DNA from: Cupriavidus basilensis | GTDB lineage: Bacteria > Pseudomonadota > Gammaproteobacteria > Burkholderiales > Burkholderiaceae | NCBI RefSeq assembly: GCF_008801925.2 | Contig: NZ_CP062803.1 | Location: 2,604,001-2,668,000 of the forward strand | DNA: 64,000 bases | Direction: 5' to 3' | Shown here: positions 39,265 through 48,811 of the stretch, in pieces | How the letters are laid out: every line of letters starts with the position of its first letter | Position numbering within the stretch: position 1 is the stretch's first letter | The notes under the pieces: model-generated | The model's input: the letters and a program-made list of their open reading frames with translations, nothing else | The model's database searches: none | Told to the model about the DNA's origin: nothing | Made by a program: the position numbers and the translations under genes

Positions 39265-39602
39265 AAAAACTCCAAAAAATGAAGGGGTTACAATTCAAGT
39301 AAACGTGCAATTCTAGCACGAGACGGTTATGGTTTCGAGAAGGCCCGTGGCCGCAGGTTCCCGTGAGCCAACCAAAGCACGGCACACATCGAAAAGATAC
39401 TTAAAAGTCACTTAAAGTATCGCGCCACATGCAGGGAACGCAGGAGGCCGGTCGCGATCAAAGCATCACTGGCAGCGCGGATTCCGCAAGAATGTGGCTG
39501 ATACGTTCCCCAGCCCTTGCAATTCCGTTACTGCGATGCCACATTGGCGTTGTGCCCGCCTGGGTTACCCCGGCGCCTCACCGTTTTGAGACAGGAGTCA
39601 CC
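39265..39602. other. 338-bp divergent intergenic region between ndk and the Bax-inhibitor-1 gene
   Basis: No gene is supported here. It must hold both promoters, but no strong -35/-10 pair stands out. An AT-rich dyad GATACTT (39396-39402) / AAGTATC (39415-39421) contains the near-direct repeat ACTTAAAAGT / ACTTAAAGT and is the most distinctive element. AGGAG six bases before 39603 is the ribosome binding site of the downstream gene. Confidence 0.6.
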
Positions 39603-40304
39603 ATGGATAACAAGCTGAACACATACAGTTTCGGCAGTGGCACCGCGACCAGCGACGTCGTGGTGCGCAATCGGGTCATGCGCAACACCTACTGGTTGCT
39701 TGCGATTTCGATGATTCCCACCGTCATCGGTGCGTGGATCGGCGTCACCACGGGCTTCAGCCTGATGAAAGGCAGCCCCGGCCTGTCGATGATCCTGTTC
39801 CTGGGCATCGCGTTCGGCTTCTTCTATGCCATCGAGAAGACCAAGAACAGCAGCATGGGCGTGGTCCTGCTGCTGGCATTCACCTTCTTCATGGGGCTGA
39901 TGCTGTCGCGCCTGATCGGGTCGGTGCTGCAGTTCTCCAACGGCCCCGCGCTGATCATGTATGCCTTTGGCGGCACAGCGGCGGTGTTTGGCGCCATGGC
40001 CACCATCGCTACCGTCAGCAAGCGCGATTTCTCCGGGCTGAGCAAATTCCTGTTCGTCGGCGTGATCCTGCTAATCCTGGCCAGCGTCGCCAACATCTGG
40101 CTGCAACTGCCGTCGCTGATGATCACGGTTTCGGTGATCGCCATCGGCATCTTCTCCGCCTACATCCTCTTTGACGTGCAGCGCGTGCTGAACGGGGGCG
40201 AGACCAACTACATCACGGCAACGCTGGCGATCTACCTGGACGTGTACAACGTCTTTGCCAACCTGCTGGCGCTGCTGGGCATTTTCGGCGGCAACCGCGA
40301 CTAA
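39603..40304 (+). CDS. Bax inhibitor-1 / YccA-family membrane protein
   Basis: The 233-residue protein has seven predicted membrane spans ('TYWLLAISMIPTVIGAWIGV', 'LSMILFLGIAFGFFYAIEKT', 'MGVVLLLAFTFFMGLMLSRL', 'IMYAFGGTAAVFGAMATIAT', 'LFVGVILLILASVANIWL', 'LMITVSVIAIGIFSAYILFD', 'ITATLAIYLDVYNVFANLLA'). Bacterial members are putative pH-gated calcium leak channels or interact with FtsH (YccA). The C-terminal 'DVQRVLNGGETNYITATLAI' is the conserved signature with acidic gating residues. The start has AGGAG at good spacing, and a strong terminator follows. Confidence 0.95.
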   Translation: MDNKLNTYSFGSGTATSDVVVRNRVMRNTYWLLAISMIPTVIGAWIGVTTGFSLMKGSPGLSMILFLGIAFGFFYAIEKTKNSSMGVVLLLAFTFFMGLMLSRLIGSVLQFSNGPALIMYAFGGTAAVFGAMATIATVSKRDFSGLSKFLFVGVILLILASVANIWLQLPSLMITVSVIAIGIFSAYILFDVQRVLNGGETNYITATLAIYLDVYNVFANLLALLGIFGGNRD

Positions 40305-40341
40305 GGCGGGCGGCCCGGCCGCCCTGCCCCGGACTAAAAAA

Positions 40342-40368
40342 GGCCAGCGCATCCGCGCTGGCCTTTTT
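40342..40368. terminator. Bidirectional intrinsic terminator after the Bax-inhibitor-1 gene
   Basis: GGCCAGCGC (40342-40350), loop ATCC, GCGCTGGCC (40355-40363), then five T; six A precede the stem. It serves the convergent rlmD gene as well. Confidence 0.93.
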
Positions 40369-40402
40369 CTTTGCGGTGGCCGCAACGCCGCGCCTGCCTT
40401 CC

Positions 40403-41839
40403 TCAGCCGCGGTCGAACACCGCGATCGATTCCACGTGGGAGGTATGCGGGAACATGTTGACCACGCCAGCACCGGAAAGCCGGTAGCCGGCCTCGTGCA
40501 CCAGCAAGCCGGCGTCGCGCGCCAGCGTGGCCGGGTTGCACGAGACGTAGACGATGCGCTTGGGCAGCACGTCGCTGCCAGCCTGGGCCAGTTCACCAAG
40601 CGCCTTGCTGACCGCCAGCGCACCTTCGCGCGGCGGGTCGATCAGCCAGCGGTCGAAACGGCCCAGCGCGGCGATGTCTTCCGCACCCACCTCGAAGAGG
40701 TTCCTGCAGGCGAATTCGGTCTTGTGGTTCAACCCGTTGATGACCGCATTGGCAAGTGCCCGGGTAGTCAGGGCCTCGCTGCCTTCGATGCCCATCACCG
40801 AGCGGCCGCGCGTGGCCAGCGGCAACGTGAAATTGCCAATGCCGCAGAACAGGTCGAGCAGCCGCTCATCCGGGCGGGCGTCCAACAGGCGCAGCGCCCG
40901 GCCGATCAGCGCGCGGTTGATCTGGTGGTTGACCTGGGTAAAGTCGGTCGGCTTGAACGGCATGCGGATATTGAATTCCGGCAACGTGTAGGCCAGTTCG
41001 CGGTCCAGCGGGTAGAACGGCACCACGGTGTCCGGGCCCTTGGGCTGAAGCCAGAACTGCACGCCGTGCTGGTCGGCGAAGGCGCGCAGCAACGCCTCGT
41101 CGGCGTCGGTCAGCGGCATCAGGATGCGCAGCACCAGCACCGTCACATCCTGCCCCACCGCCAGCTCGACCTGCGGCAGGCGGTCGCGGATCGACAATCC
41201 CGTGATCAACTCCCGCAGCGGCACCAGCAGGTCCGATACGTGCGGCGGCAAAACCTTGCAGCTCGCCATGTCGGCCACATAGCTGCTCTTGCGCTCATGA
41301 AAGCCAACCAGCGCCACGCCTTTTTTTGCCACGTAACGCACCGTCAGACGCGCCCGGTAGCGGTAGCCCCAGTCCGGGCCGGCGATCGGGCGGAACACCA
41401 CATCCGGGTGCAGCTTCGACAAGTGCCAGAGATCGTCTTCCAGCACGCGCTGCTTGATGGCCACCTGCGCGCGCGCGTCCAGGTGTTGCATCGAACAACC
41501 ACCGCAAACGCCAAAATACTCACAGCCCGGCTTCACGCGCATCGGCGAGGCCTTCTTGATCATGCCCAGGTTGGCCTGCTCGAAGCTGGCCTTGCGCTTG
41601 AAGCTGCTGTAGCTGACGGTCTCGCCCGGCAGTGCGCCCTCGACAAAAATCACCTTGCCCGGGCTGCCGTCCTCATTGACCAGCCGGCCAACGCCGCGCG
41701 CCTCCATGTCGAGGCTGTGGATCTGCACGACGGGCAACTGCACGGGCGCAGGCTTGACCGGTACGGGTACGGCCGGGGAGGCGAAAGCGCCACCTTCTGG
41801 CACAGAATGGGCTTGCGAAAGAGTCACGGCTTGAGACAC
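40403..41839 (-). CDS. rlmD: 23S rRNA (uracil-1939-C5)-methyltransferase RlmD
   Basis: RlmD methylates U1939 of 23S rRNA. The protein has a TRAM-like domain ('[20 protein letters not shown]'), a [4Fe-4S] cysteine cluster ([15 protein letters not shown]), a SAM-binding Rossmann core ('[20 protein letters not shown]') and the catalytic cysteine in [12 protein letters not shown]. No ATG lies at the expected N-terminus. GTG codons at 41839, 41827 and 41803 are the candidates; 41839 is used here (478 residues), and the true start is uncertain. It is convergent with the Bax-inhibitor-1 gene. Confidence 0.94.
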   Translation of the reverse strand: MSQAVTLSQAHSVPEGGAFASPAVPVPVKPAPVQLPVVQIHSLDMEARGVGRLVNEDGSPGKVIFVEGALPGETVSYSSFKRKASFEQANLGMIKKASPMRVKPGCEYFGVCGGCSMQHLDARAQVAIKQRVLEDDLWHLSKLHPDVVFRPIAGPDWGYRYRARLTVRYVAKKGVALVGFHERKSSYVADMASCKVLPPHVSDLLVPLRELITGLSIRDRLPQVELAVGQDVTVLVLRILMPLTDADEALLRAFADQHGVQFWLQPKGPDTVVPFYPLDRELAYTLPEFNIRMPFKPTDFTQVNHQINRALIGRALRLLDARPDERLLDLFCGIGNFTLPLATRGRSVMGIEGSEALTTRALANAVINGLNHKTEFACRNLFEVGAEDIAALGRFDRWLIDPPREGALAVSKALGELAQAGSDVLPKRIVYVSCNPATLARDAGLLVHEAGYRLSGAGVVNMFPHTSHVESIAVFDRG

Positions 41840-42036
41840 CTGGGGAACCTGACGTATTGTTTTGTGAAAGCGCGATTGTAGTCCAGACGCACGGCCGGGC
41901 GGCCCTGCGGCAAGCCCGGCGGCATGAAGACCGGGACAAGCGCGCGAGATAGGCGCAACATGGGTGCAGCACGCGCGTGGCACTTCCGGCACAGAACACC
42001 GGCACCGCGCGCCGCGGCAACCGAGCAGGGGGCGAC

Positions 42037-42906
42037 ATGGAACTGATTTCCTGGAACATCCAGTGGGGTCGTGGCGCCGACGGGCGCGTCGACCTGGCCC
42101 GCACCGTCAGGACGCTGCACGCGATCGCCGACGCCGATGTACTCTGCCTGCAGGAGGTGACGCGCGGCTACACCGACCTCGCAGGCGAGCCTGGGCCCGA
42201 CCAGGTGGCCGAGCTGGCGGCGCTGTTGCCCGGCTACCGGATCCTCTACGCGCCAGCGGTAGACCGCTTTACCACAGACGGCGCGCCACGCCAGTTCGGC
42301 AATCTCATTGCCACCCGCCTGCCCTTGCGCGAAGTGTTTCGCCACGCCCTGCCCTGGCCGACCGATCCAACCGTCCCGTCAATGCCGCGTGTGGCGCTGG
42401 AAGCGACGGTAATGGCGGGAGAGCGTCGCCTGCGCGTGATCTGCACCCACCTGGAGTATTACTCGACGCATCAGCGCGCTGCCCAGACCGACGCGCTGCG
42501 TGCCTGGCACCGCGAGGCCTGCGAGCACGCCAGCCAACCCGGCCTGCGCGAGACCAGCCCCGGCCCATTCACGCCGGAAGCGCGGCCCGCCTCCGCCGTG
42601 CTGTGCGGCGATTTCAACGGCGCGCCGGACGATATTGCTTACCTGCGCATGTTGGCGCCATACGACGGTTGCCACGAAACCGGCATCATCGGCTGGCACG
42701 ACGCCTGGACGCATACCCACCCCGGCAAGCCCCACGCACCAACTTGCGCCTTATATGACAGGGAGCAATGGCCGCAGGCGCCGTTTGCCTGCGACTTCGC
42801 ATTCCTGACGGAGGACCTGCTGCCGCGCGTGCTGTGCTGCGAGGTGGATGGCGAAACGCGGGCATCCGACCACCAGCCGATCTACCTGTCGCTGGCGGAC
42901 GAATAA
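42037..42906 (+). CDS. Endonuclease/exonuclease/phosphatase (EEP) family protein
   Basis: The 289-residue protein of the DNase I-like fold has [13 protein letters not shown] at the start, '[20 protein letters not shown]' with the metal-binding Glu, '[11 protein letters not shown]', '[20 protein letters not shown]', '[19 protein letters not shown]' and the C-terminal catalytic [10 protein letters not shown]. No signal peptide or membrane segment is present. The ATG at 42037 has AGGGGG before it. Substrates of the fold range from nucleic acids to phospholipids and cannot be specified. It is convergent with the exonuclease gene, only 20 bp away. Confidence 0.9.
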   Translation: MELISWNIQWGRGADGRVDLARTVRTLHAIADADVLCLQEVTRGYTDLAGEPGPDQVAELAALLPGYRILYAPAVDRFTTDGAPRQFGNLIATRLPLREVFRHALPWPTDPTVPSMPRVALEATVMAGERRLRVICTHLEYYSTHQRAAQTDALRAWHREACEHASQPGLRETSPGPFTPEARPASAVLCGDFNGAPDDIAYLRMLAPYDGCHETGIIGWHDAWTHTHPGKPHAPTCALYDREQWPQAPFACDFAFLTEDLLPRVLCCEVDGETRASDHQPIYLSLADE

Positions 42907-42926
42907 GGGCCTGCAATGAGAGACGC

Positions 42927-43775
42927 TCAGATTTCCGGCTCTTCGTCGTCATCGCCGCCGGCATACACCGGCTTGATGCGGAAGGACTGGAGGTATTGGA
43001 TCCACTGGGAGCCCGGCAACTCGGCGAGCGACTCCTGCACGAACTCGATTTCGGTATCGAACTGCTTCGGCGTCAGGCCGCCGCGCATCAACTGGAAGCG
43101 GCAGTACACCAGGTAGGTATTGACGACGTCGGTCTCGCAGTAATCGCGGATCGCGGGCAACTGGCCGTCCTGGTAGGCCTGCCAGACCTTGCTGCCGTCC
43201 ATGCCCATCTTGCCGGGAAAGCCGCACAGCTTGGCAAGATCGTCCAGCGGTGCACTGGCACGCGGCTGGTACATCGCCAGCAGGTCCATCAGGTCCAGGT
43301 GCCGCATGTGGTAACGACTGATGTAGTTGTTCCACTTGAATTCGCGGCTGTCGGACTCGCTGCCGTCGCCCATTTCCCAGTAGCGCGGCGCCACGATGCC
43401 ATGCACCAGCCCGCGGTAATGCAGCACGGGCAGGTCGAAGCCGCCGCCGTTCCACGACACCATCTGGGGCGAATAGCGCGCCACCAGGTCATAGAACTTC
43501 TGGATCAGCACCGCCTCGCCGTCTTCCAGCGTGCCAAGCGAGCCCACGTGGAAAACCGGTGTGCCGTCGCGCTGGTTACGGCGCAGCACGCAGGAAATGG
43601 CCGCGATGCGCTGCAGGTAGTGTGGCAGGAAATCGGTGCCGTTTTTCTCGCGGCGGGCCGCGAAAGCATGTTCGGCGACCTCGGCATCGGTCATGGAATC
43701 GGGATGGTCGTGCAGACGACGCAAACCATCGACATCGGGAATCGTCTCGATGTCGAATACCAGCACAGGTGTCAT
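42927..43775 (-). CDS. Predicted 3'-5' exonuclease related to the PolB exonuclease domain
   Basis: The 282-residue protein is a DEDDy-type exonuclease. Exo I is VFDIETIPD (residues 5-13), Exo II lies in [14 protein letters not shown], and Exo III is in [15 protein letters not shown] (Y-x3-D). Between them are '[20 protein letters not shown]'-type segments. The gene overlaps the rpoS stop by four bases (ATGA), so it is translated with the stationary-phase sigma factor. A role in stress-related DNA or RNA trimming is an inference; the family has no settled function. Confidence 0.9.
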   Translation of the reverse strand: MTPVLVFDIETIPDVDGLRRLHDHPDSMTDAEVAEHAFAARREKNGTDFLPHYLQRIAAISCVLRRNQRDGTPVFHVGSLGTLEDGEAVLIQKFYDLVARYSPQMVSWNGGGFDLPVLHYRGLVHGIVAPRYWEMGDGSESDSREFKWNNYISRYHMRHLDLMDLLAMYQPRASAPLDDLAKLCGFPGKMGMDGSKVWQAYQDGQLPAIRDYCETDVVNTYLVYCRFQLMRGGLTPKQFDTEIEFVQESLAELPGSQWIQYLQSFRIKPVYAGGDDDEEPEI

Positions 43776-44950
43776 AGAACAGCGTCCTTGCGCACGCCTT
43801 GCGAAGCAAAATGGCGTTTGAGCTTGACCAGCGCCTCTTGCTGGATCTGGCGCACACGCTCGCGCGTCAGCCCCATTTCCTCGGCAAGCTCTTCCAGCGT
43901 GGCCGGCTCGATGTGATTAAGCCCGAAGCGGCGCTCGACAACATAGCGGTGCTTTTCGGACAAACGCGCCAACCATTGTTTCATCAGGTTTTCCAGCTCG
44001 CGGTGGGCGACTTCCTGGTCGGGCGCGGCGTTGTGCTCGTCCGATAGGAAATCAAGCAGGCTGGATCCGGGATCGAGATCGAATGGCGTGTCGAGCGAGG
44101 TGGTGTGCTCGTTGAGCGCGAGCACGTCTTGTATTTCGTCAGGGGTCTTGCCCAGCAGGTGGGCAATGTCTTCCAGGCTGGCATCGCGGCCGTCGGTGCC
44201 GCCCTTTTCCAGATGGCGCTTGGCGCGCAACACCTGGTTGAGTTCGCGGATGACGTGCACCGGCAGGCGTACGGTGCGCGCCTGGTTCATGATGGCGCGC
44301 TCGATGCTCTGGCGGATCCACCATGTGGCGTAGGTCGAGAAACGGAATCCGCGGGAAGGGTCGAATTTCTCGATGGCATGCATCAGGCCGAGATTGCCTT
44401 CCTCGATCAGGTCCAGCAGCGGCACGCCGCGATTGAGGTAGCCCTTGGCGATGCTGACCACCAGCCGCAGGTTGCGCTCGATCATGACCTGCCGCGCCGA
44501 GAAATCGCCGCCCTTGGCCAGGGTGGAAAAATGCAGTTCCTCCGGCGCGGACAGCAGCGGCTTGATGCTGATGCGATTCAGGTAATGCTGGACGGTGTCG
44601 GCTGCCAGTTCGGTGTGCAGCACGGTGCGGAAGTCGTCGTGATCGGGCGCGGCCGGCTCGGCTGCGGCCTCGCCCTCTTCTTCGTCCTCGGACTCTTCTT
44701 CGTCCTCGTCGCGGGCCTGGCGCTCGACTTCCTCGACCATCAGGTCGGCCTCGCGCAGGCCTACTGCCGTACCCGTGGTGATGGGCTCATCGGTGAGCGG
44801 CACCAGGTCGGCGGCCGGGTCCTGGCCGTAGGCCTCGGAATCTGCATCGGCATCGGCTTGCGCCACGCCAGTGGACTGCTGCAACTCCGGCTGCTTGGGA
44901 CGCCGAGCGCGGCTGGTGCTTCCGGTGGAGACAGTTTTCTGGCGTGGCAT
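43772..44950 (-). CDS. rpoS: RNA polymerase sigma factor RpoS (sigma-38)
   Basis: RpoS directs the general stress and stationary-phase response. The 392-residue protein is longer than E. coli RpoS (330). Region 1.2 begins near residue 118 ([16 protein letters not shown]), region 2 has '[20 protein letters not shown]' and '[20 protein letters not shown]', and region 4 ends with '[19 protein letters not shown]'. The extra 60 or so N-terminal residues include an Asp/Glu tract (about 80-97). It lies six bases after nlpD in the surE-pcm-nlpD-rpoS order. Confidence 0.96.
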   Translation of the reverse strand: MPRQKTVSTGSTSRARRPKQPELQQSTGVAQADADADSEAYGQDPAADLVPLTDEPITTGTAVGLREADLMVEEVERQARDEDEEESEDEEEGEAAAEPAAPDHDDFRTVLHTELAADTVQHYLNRISIKPLLSAPEELHFSTLAKGGDFSARQVMIERNLRLVVSIAKGYLNRGVPLLDLIEEGNLGLMHAIEKFDPSRGFRFSTYATWWIRQSIERAIMNQARTVRLPVHVIRELNQVLRAKRHLEKGGTDGRDASLEDIAHLLGKTPDEIQDVLALNEHTTSLDTPFDLDPGSSLLDFLSDEHNAAPDQEVAHRELENLMKQWLARLSEKHRYVVERRFGLNHIEPATLEELAEEMGLTRERVRQIQQEALVKLKRHFASQGVRKDAVL

Positions 44951-44956
44951 GAACCC

Positions 44957-45811
44957 TCACTGTGGCGGCAGATACCGCATCGGATCGACTGGTTTCCCGT
45001 TCTTGCGTACCTCGAAATGCAGCTTCACACGATCGGTGTCACTGTTACCCATCTCTGCAATCTTTTGTCCCTTGCGGACCGTTGCCTGCTCCGTCACCAG
45101 CACCTTGTCGTTGTGGCCGTACGCAGTGAGATATGTATCGTTGTGTTTGATGATGACAAGATTCCCGTAGCCGCGCAAGGGGCCAACGTGAATCACGCGG
45201 CCATCGTCGGCTGCCTGCACCGGATCGCCCTTTTTGCCAGCAATATCGATGCCCTTGTTGCCTTTTTCGTCGAAACGACCGATCAACTGGCCGGTGACCG
45301 GCCAAGCCAGCTTGATCGAGCCATCGGCGGCGGGCGCGGAGGCCGCCGCCACGGGCGTGGAAGCCCCGCCAGCTGTGGCTGCCGGCGGAACCGGCGTGGG
45401 CACAGGCCGCGCCTGGTCGATCGGCTGGCCCTGCACGGCGCCCGGCGTCACCGGCATGGTGGCTACGCCGGAGCCCGCGTTGACGTCGGCGCCAGGAGGC
45501 GCCACGCGCAACAATTGACCCACTTCGATCTGGTTGGCGTTGGCCAGCGAATTCCAGGCCGCGACATCGCGATAGGACTGACCGTTCTCGAGCGCGATTC
45601 GATAAAGCGTATCGCCTCGCTTGACGCGATAGTATCCCGGCGGCGCGGGTTCCAGCGGGACGACACCGGCGACGCCGGCTCCGGAGGTTCGGTCCACCAC
45701 GGGCGCCGGCATGGGCGAGGAGGCGCAGGCGGCCAGCAGGGCCAGCAGCAGGGAGGCGGTAGCGAGCTGCCCGGCGCGGGCGAAACGTTCCGTATTCACG
45801 ATATTGTGCAT
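44957..45811 (-). CDS. nlpD: Lipoprotein NlpD: LysM plus degenerate LytM (M23) domain
   Basis: The 284-residue outer-membrane lipoprotein has lipobox LLAAC (about 25-29), a LysM domain (about 57-105, 'YYRVKRGDTLYRIALENGQS'), an Ala/Pro linker and a C-terminal M23 domain (about 160-284). Zinc ligands are missing: the HxGID His is Asn (NKGIDIAG) and the HxH reads YGHND. The same loss is seen in E. coli NlpD, an activator of AmiC during division rather than a peptidase. It lies between pcm and rpoS; in many proteobacteria the main rpoS promoter is inside nlpD. Confidence 0.95.
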   Translation of the reverse strand: MHNIVNTERFARAGQLATASLLLALLAACASSPMPAPVVDRTSGAGVAGVVPLEPAPPGYYRVKRGDTLYRIALENGQSYRDVAAWNSLANANQIEVGQLLRVAPPGADVNAGSGVATMPVTPGAVQGQPIDQARPVPTPVPPAATAGGASTPVAAASAPAADGSIKLAWPVTGQLIGRFDEKGNKGIDIAGKKGDPVQAADDGRVIHVGPLRGYGNLVIIKHNDTYLTAYGHNDKVLVTEQATVRKGQKIAEMGNSDTDRVKLHFEVRKNGKPVDPMRYLPPQ

Positions 45812-45819
45812 AGTTCGAC

Positions 45820-46716
45820 TCAGATAGTGCCCGATTTTAATGGCACAAAGAAAACGGCTTCAAGCGCGGTCCGGTGAAATCGATGCCGGTTACGCCGCTC
45901 GATCAACAATAATTGCTGTGTGACGGTCTGCCCGGGCCCGCCGGCGGACGGAGGCACCGCCACAGGCGCAATCAGCCGCCCGCCAATGGCAAGCTGCTCC
46001 AGCAACGCCTGAGGCACCTCCATGCCGGCCGCCGCCAGGATAATCGACGAAAACGGCGCCGCCTGGGGTAAACCCAACATGCCATCGCCATAGTGCAGGC
46101 GCAGGTTTGGCACCCGCAGCGGCCGCAAGTTCGCCTTGGCTTGTTCGTGCAGCGGACGAATCCGCTCGATGGAGAACACTTCCCGCGCCACCAGGCTCAG
46201 CACGGCCGCCTGATAGCCGCAGCCGGTACCGATTTCCAGCACACGCTCCAGCGGCTCATCCGCGCCGAGGCCATCGCGCAGCAGCTCGATCATGCGAGCC
46301 ACCACCGACGGCTTGGAGATGGTCTGCTGGTGGCCGATCGGCAACGCCGCATCTTCATACGCCTGCGATGACAGGCCGGGCTCGACAAACAGGTGGCGCG
46401 GGATAGTGGCAATCGCGTCGAGCACGCGGTCGTCGCGGATGCCGGCCGCGCGCAGCCGCGCCGCCAGCGCGCCACGCGCGCGTTCCGAGGCCATGCCGCC
46501 GCCGCCCGCCGTGGCGGCACTGGCACGCGCCTGCACGGCGCTCGCTCCCGGGGTGGGCGCAGCAGGCGCCTTGGCCGCGCGTGATTTGGCTGCCATCGCC
46601 GCGCCGCGCGCGCCGCCCACCGCAGGCATGCCAGCGGTACGCGCCGGCGCGGGCTTGCGCTCGACCACCGCGTCCAGCGACAGGGGAAATTTTGGGCGAC
46701 GCGGGACGGAACTCAT
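45820..46716 (-). CDS. pcm: Protein-L-isoaspartate O-methyltransferase
   Basis: Pcm methylates abnormal L-isoaspartyl residues and begins their repair. The 298-residue protein has a low-complexity Ala/Arg/Lys-rich extension of about 85 residues and then a normal catalytic domain: '[20 protein letters not shown]', '[20 protein letters not shown]', the SAM motif '[17 protein letters not shown]' and '[20 protein letters not shown]'. The start ATG at 46716 is the first in frame; a start inside the extension (e.g. at M of MASERAR) would still give a full enzyme. It is between surE and nlpD. Confidence 0.95.
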   Translation of the reverse strand: MSSVPRRPKFPLSLDAVVERKPAPARTAGMPAVGGARGAAMAAKSRAAKAPAAPTPGASAVQARASAATAGGGGMASERARGALAARLRAAGIRDDRVLDAIATIPRHLFVEPGLSSQAYEDAALPIGHQQTISKPSVVARMIELLRDGLGADEPLERVLEIGTGCGYQAAVLSLVAREVFSIERIRPLHEQAKANLRPLRVPNLRLHYGDGMLGLPQAAPFSSIILAAAGMEVPQALLEQLAIGGRLIAPVAVPPSAGGPGQTVTQQLLLIERRNRHRFHRTALEAVFFVPLKSGTI

Positions 46717-46744
46717 GACGGCCGGCTACTACGCGGGCAAGAGC

Positions 46745-47497
46745 TTATGCCAGCCACTGGTTGATCTGCTCGAGCTGCCCGCGATGAGTCAGGTCCAGCT
46801 GCAAAGGTGTCAGCGACACGAAGCCTTCGCCGGTGGCATGGAAATCCGTGCCCTCGCTCGCATCGCGCGCATCGCCGGCGGGGCCGATCCAATAGTTGGT
46901 ATCGCCGCGCGGGTTGACCTGCGTGATCACCGGCTGGGACGGATGGCGCTTGCCAAGCCGGGTGGCGCGGTAGCCTTTGATGTGTTCAGACGGCAGGCTG
47001 GGGATATTGACGTTGAGCAGGAACGGCTCGGCCGAGGGCCTGGCGATATAGCGCTCGACAATGTCGCGTGCCACGCGCGCGGCGGCATCAAGATGCGTCC
47101 AGCCCTTGTCCACCTGCGAAAAGGCGATCGAGGGAATGCCGAGCAGGAAGCCCTCGATGGCGGCGGCGACGGTGCCGGAATACAGTACGTCCTCGCCCAT
47201 GTTCTGGCCCTGGTTGATGCCGGACACCACCAGGTCGGGTTTCTCGTCTAGCAGACCTGTGAGCGCGATATGCACGCAATCGGTCGGCGTGCCGTTGACG
47301 AAGCGGAACCCTTTCTGCACGCCCTCCCGGGCTTCATAGATGGACAGTGGCCGCTGCAAGGTCAGCGAGTTGGAAGCACCGCTATGGTTTTGCTCGGGTG
47401 CAATCACCGTGATGCGCCCCAGCGGCGCCAGCGCGGCATGTAGCGCGGCTAGCCCCGGCGCCAGGTAACCGTCATCGTTTGCGAGGAGGATATGCAT
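46745..47497 (-). CDS. surE: 5'-/3'-nucleotidase SurE
   Basis: SurE is a metal-dependent acid phosphatase that dephosphorylates nucleoside monophosphates and supports stationary-phase survival with Pcm. The 250-residue protein begins [16 protein letters not shown], with the metal-binding Asp pair, followed by '[20 protein letters not shown]', '[13 protein letters not shown]' and '[20 protein letters not shown]'. The ATG at 47497 is the family start. It is the first gene of surE-pcm-nlpD-rpoS; a GGAGGA-like stretch in the opposite strand is not relevant. Confidence 0.98.
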   Translation of the reverse strand: MHILLANDDGYLAPGLAALHAALAPLGRITVIAPEQNHSGASNSLTLQRPLSIYEAREGVQKGFRFVNGTPTDCVHIALTGLLDEKPDLVVSGINQGQNMGEDVLYSGTVAAAIEGFLLGIPSIAFSQVDKGWTHLDAAARVARDIVERYIARPSAEPFLLNVNIPSLPSEHIKGYRATRLGKRHPSQPVITQVNPRGDTNYWIGPAGDARDASEGTDFHATGEGFVSLTPLQLDLTHRGQLEQINQWLA

Positions 47498-47729
47498 GGC
47501 CGGGATTGTACCTGACAAGGCTGCTGCAAGCGGCCTGTCCGCAGCGCAAATCCTGCCGCAAAACCAGTACCCGGCGGCGGCTCGCCAGCTTGTAACAGAA
47601 CGACCGTGCTATTTTGCGCTACACTTGCCCGGGCCTGCCTGGCGCAACTGGCATGGACCACGCGTGCACCGCGCATGCACCCTTTTGCGCCATCTTCTGC
47701 CGGGCATCGAACATATCACCGGAGACATG

Positions 47730-48704
47730 ATGAAAGCCGTACTTTGCAAAGCCTGGGGCCCGCCTGATTCGCTGGTGCTCGAAACCCTGCCTGACCTGGT
47801 GCCCGGCGCGGGCGAAGTCGTGATCGATGTGAAGGCGGCTGGCGTGAATTTCCCCGACGTCCTCATCATCCAGAACAAATACCAGGCCAAGCCGCAACTG
47901 CCCTTCTCGCCAGGCTCGGAACTGGCCGGCGTGGTCAACGCGGTGGGCGAAGGCGTGACGCACGTCAAACCCGGCGACAACGTGATCGCCTACCTGGGCA
48001 ACGGCGCCTTCGCCTCGCAGGCCAAGGCCCCCGCCGCCGCCGTGGTGCCGATGCCGCCGGGCATCGACTTCGAGACCGCCGCGGCATTCACCCTCACCTA
48101 TGGCACCTCGCACCACGCGGTAATCGACCGCGGTGAGCTGAAAGCGGGCCAGACCATGCTGGTGCTCGGCGCTGCCGGCGGCGTGGGCCTGGCCGCCATC
48201 GAAATCGGCAAGGCCATCGGCGCGCGCGTGATCGCAGCCGCCTCCACCGACGAAAAGCTCGCGGTCTGCAAGGACCATGGCGCCGATGCGCTGATCAACT
48301 ACAGCACCGAAGACCTGCGCGAACGCGTGAAGGCGCTGACCGATGGCCGTGGCCCCGACGTCATCTATGACCCGGTGGGCGGCATCTACGCCGAGCCGGC
48401 GTTCCGCTCGATCGGCTGGCGCGGCCGCTACCTGGTGGTGGGCTTTGCCAATGGCGAAATCCCCAAGCTCCCGCTGAACCTGGCGCTGCTCAAGGGCGCC
48501 TCGCTGGTGGGCGTGTTCTGGGGTGACTTTGCGCGGCGCGAGCCCAAGGCCAATCAAGCCAACATGGCTCAGATGCTGGGCTGGATGAAGGAAGGCAAGA
48601 TCCGCCCGCACATCTCCGCGCGCTATGCGCTGGAGCAGGCGCCGCAAGCCCTGAAAGACATGGAAGCCCGCAAGGTCACCGGCAAGATCGTCATCGTGCC
48701 CTGA
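47730..48704 (+). CDS. NADPH:quinone oxidoreductase family protein (zinc-free MDR)
   Basis: The 324-residue protein has a GroES-like N-domain ('MKAVLCKAWGPPDSLVLETL', 'GVNFPDVLIIQNKYQAKPQL', 'PGSELAGVVNAVGEGV') and a Rossmann domain ('LVLGAAGGVGLAAIEIGKAI'), with no zinc-ligand cysteines. Relatives reduce quinones or enones with NADPH. The ATG at 47730 has GGAG five bases upstream; the ATG one codon before is possible. It is divergent from surE with 230 bp between, and ends at a strong terminator. Confidence 0.93.
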   Translation: MKAVLCKAWGPPDSLVLETLPDLVPGAGEVVIDVKAAGVNFPDVLIIQNKYQAKPQLPFSPGSELAGVVNAVGEGVTHVKPGDNVIAYLGNGAFASQAKAPAAAVVPMPPGIDFETAAAFTLTYGTSHHAVIDRGELKAGQTMLVLGAAGGVGLAAIEIGKAIGARVIAAASTDEKLAVCKDHGADALINYSTEDLRERVKALTDGRGPDVIYDPVGGIYAEPAFRSIGWRGRYLVVGFANGEIPKLPLNLALLKGASLVGVFWGDFARREPKANQANMAQMLGWMKEGKIRPHISARYALEQAPQALKDMEARKVTGKIVIVP

Positions 48705-48740
48705 CTTGGCGCGCCTCTGGCGCCGTGCAAGAGTAAAAAA

Positions 48741-48772
48741 GCGCCTGGTGCCGTAGCACCAGGCGCTTTTTT
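48741..48772. terminator. Bidirectional intrinsic terminator between the quinone oxidoreductase and porin genes
   Basis: GCGCCTGGTG (48741-48750), loop CCGTAG, CACCAGGCGC (48757-48766), then six T; six A precede the stem. It lies between two converging genes. Confidence 0.94.
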
Positions 48773-48811
48773 CTTGCTCTGCGGCGCTTCACGCAGCCAT
48801 CACTGCGTGCA

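Noticed and set aside
44957..45811. NlpD as an active M23 peptidase
   Set aside because: The zinc-ligand positions are replaced (NKGID, YGHND), as in E. coli NlpD, so an amidase activator is the better call.
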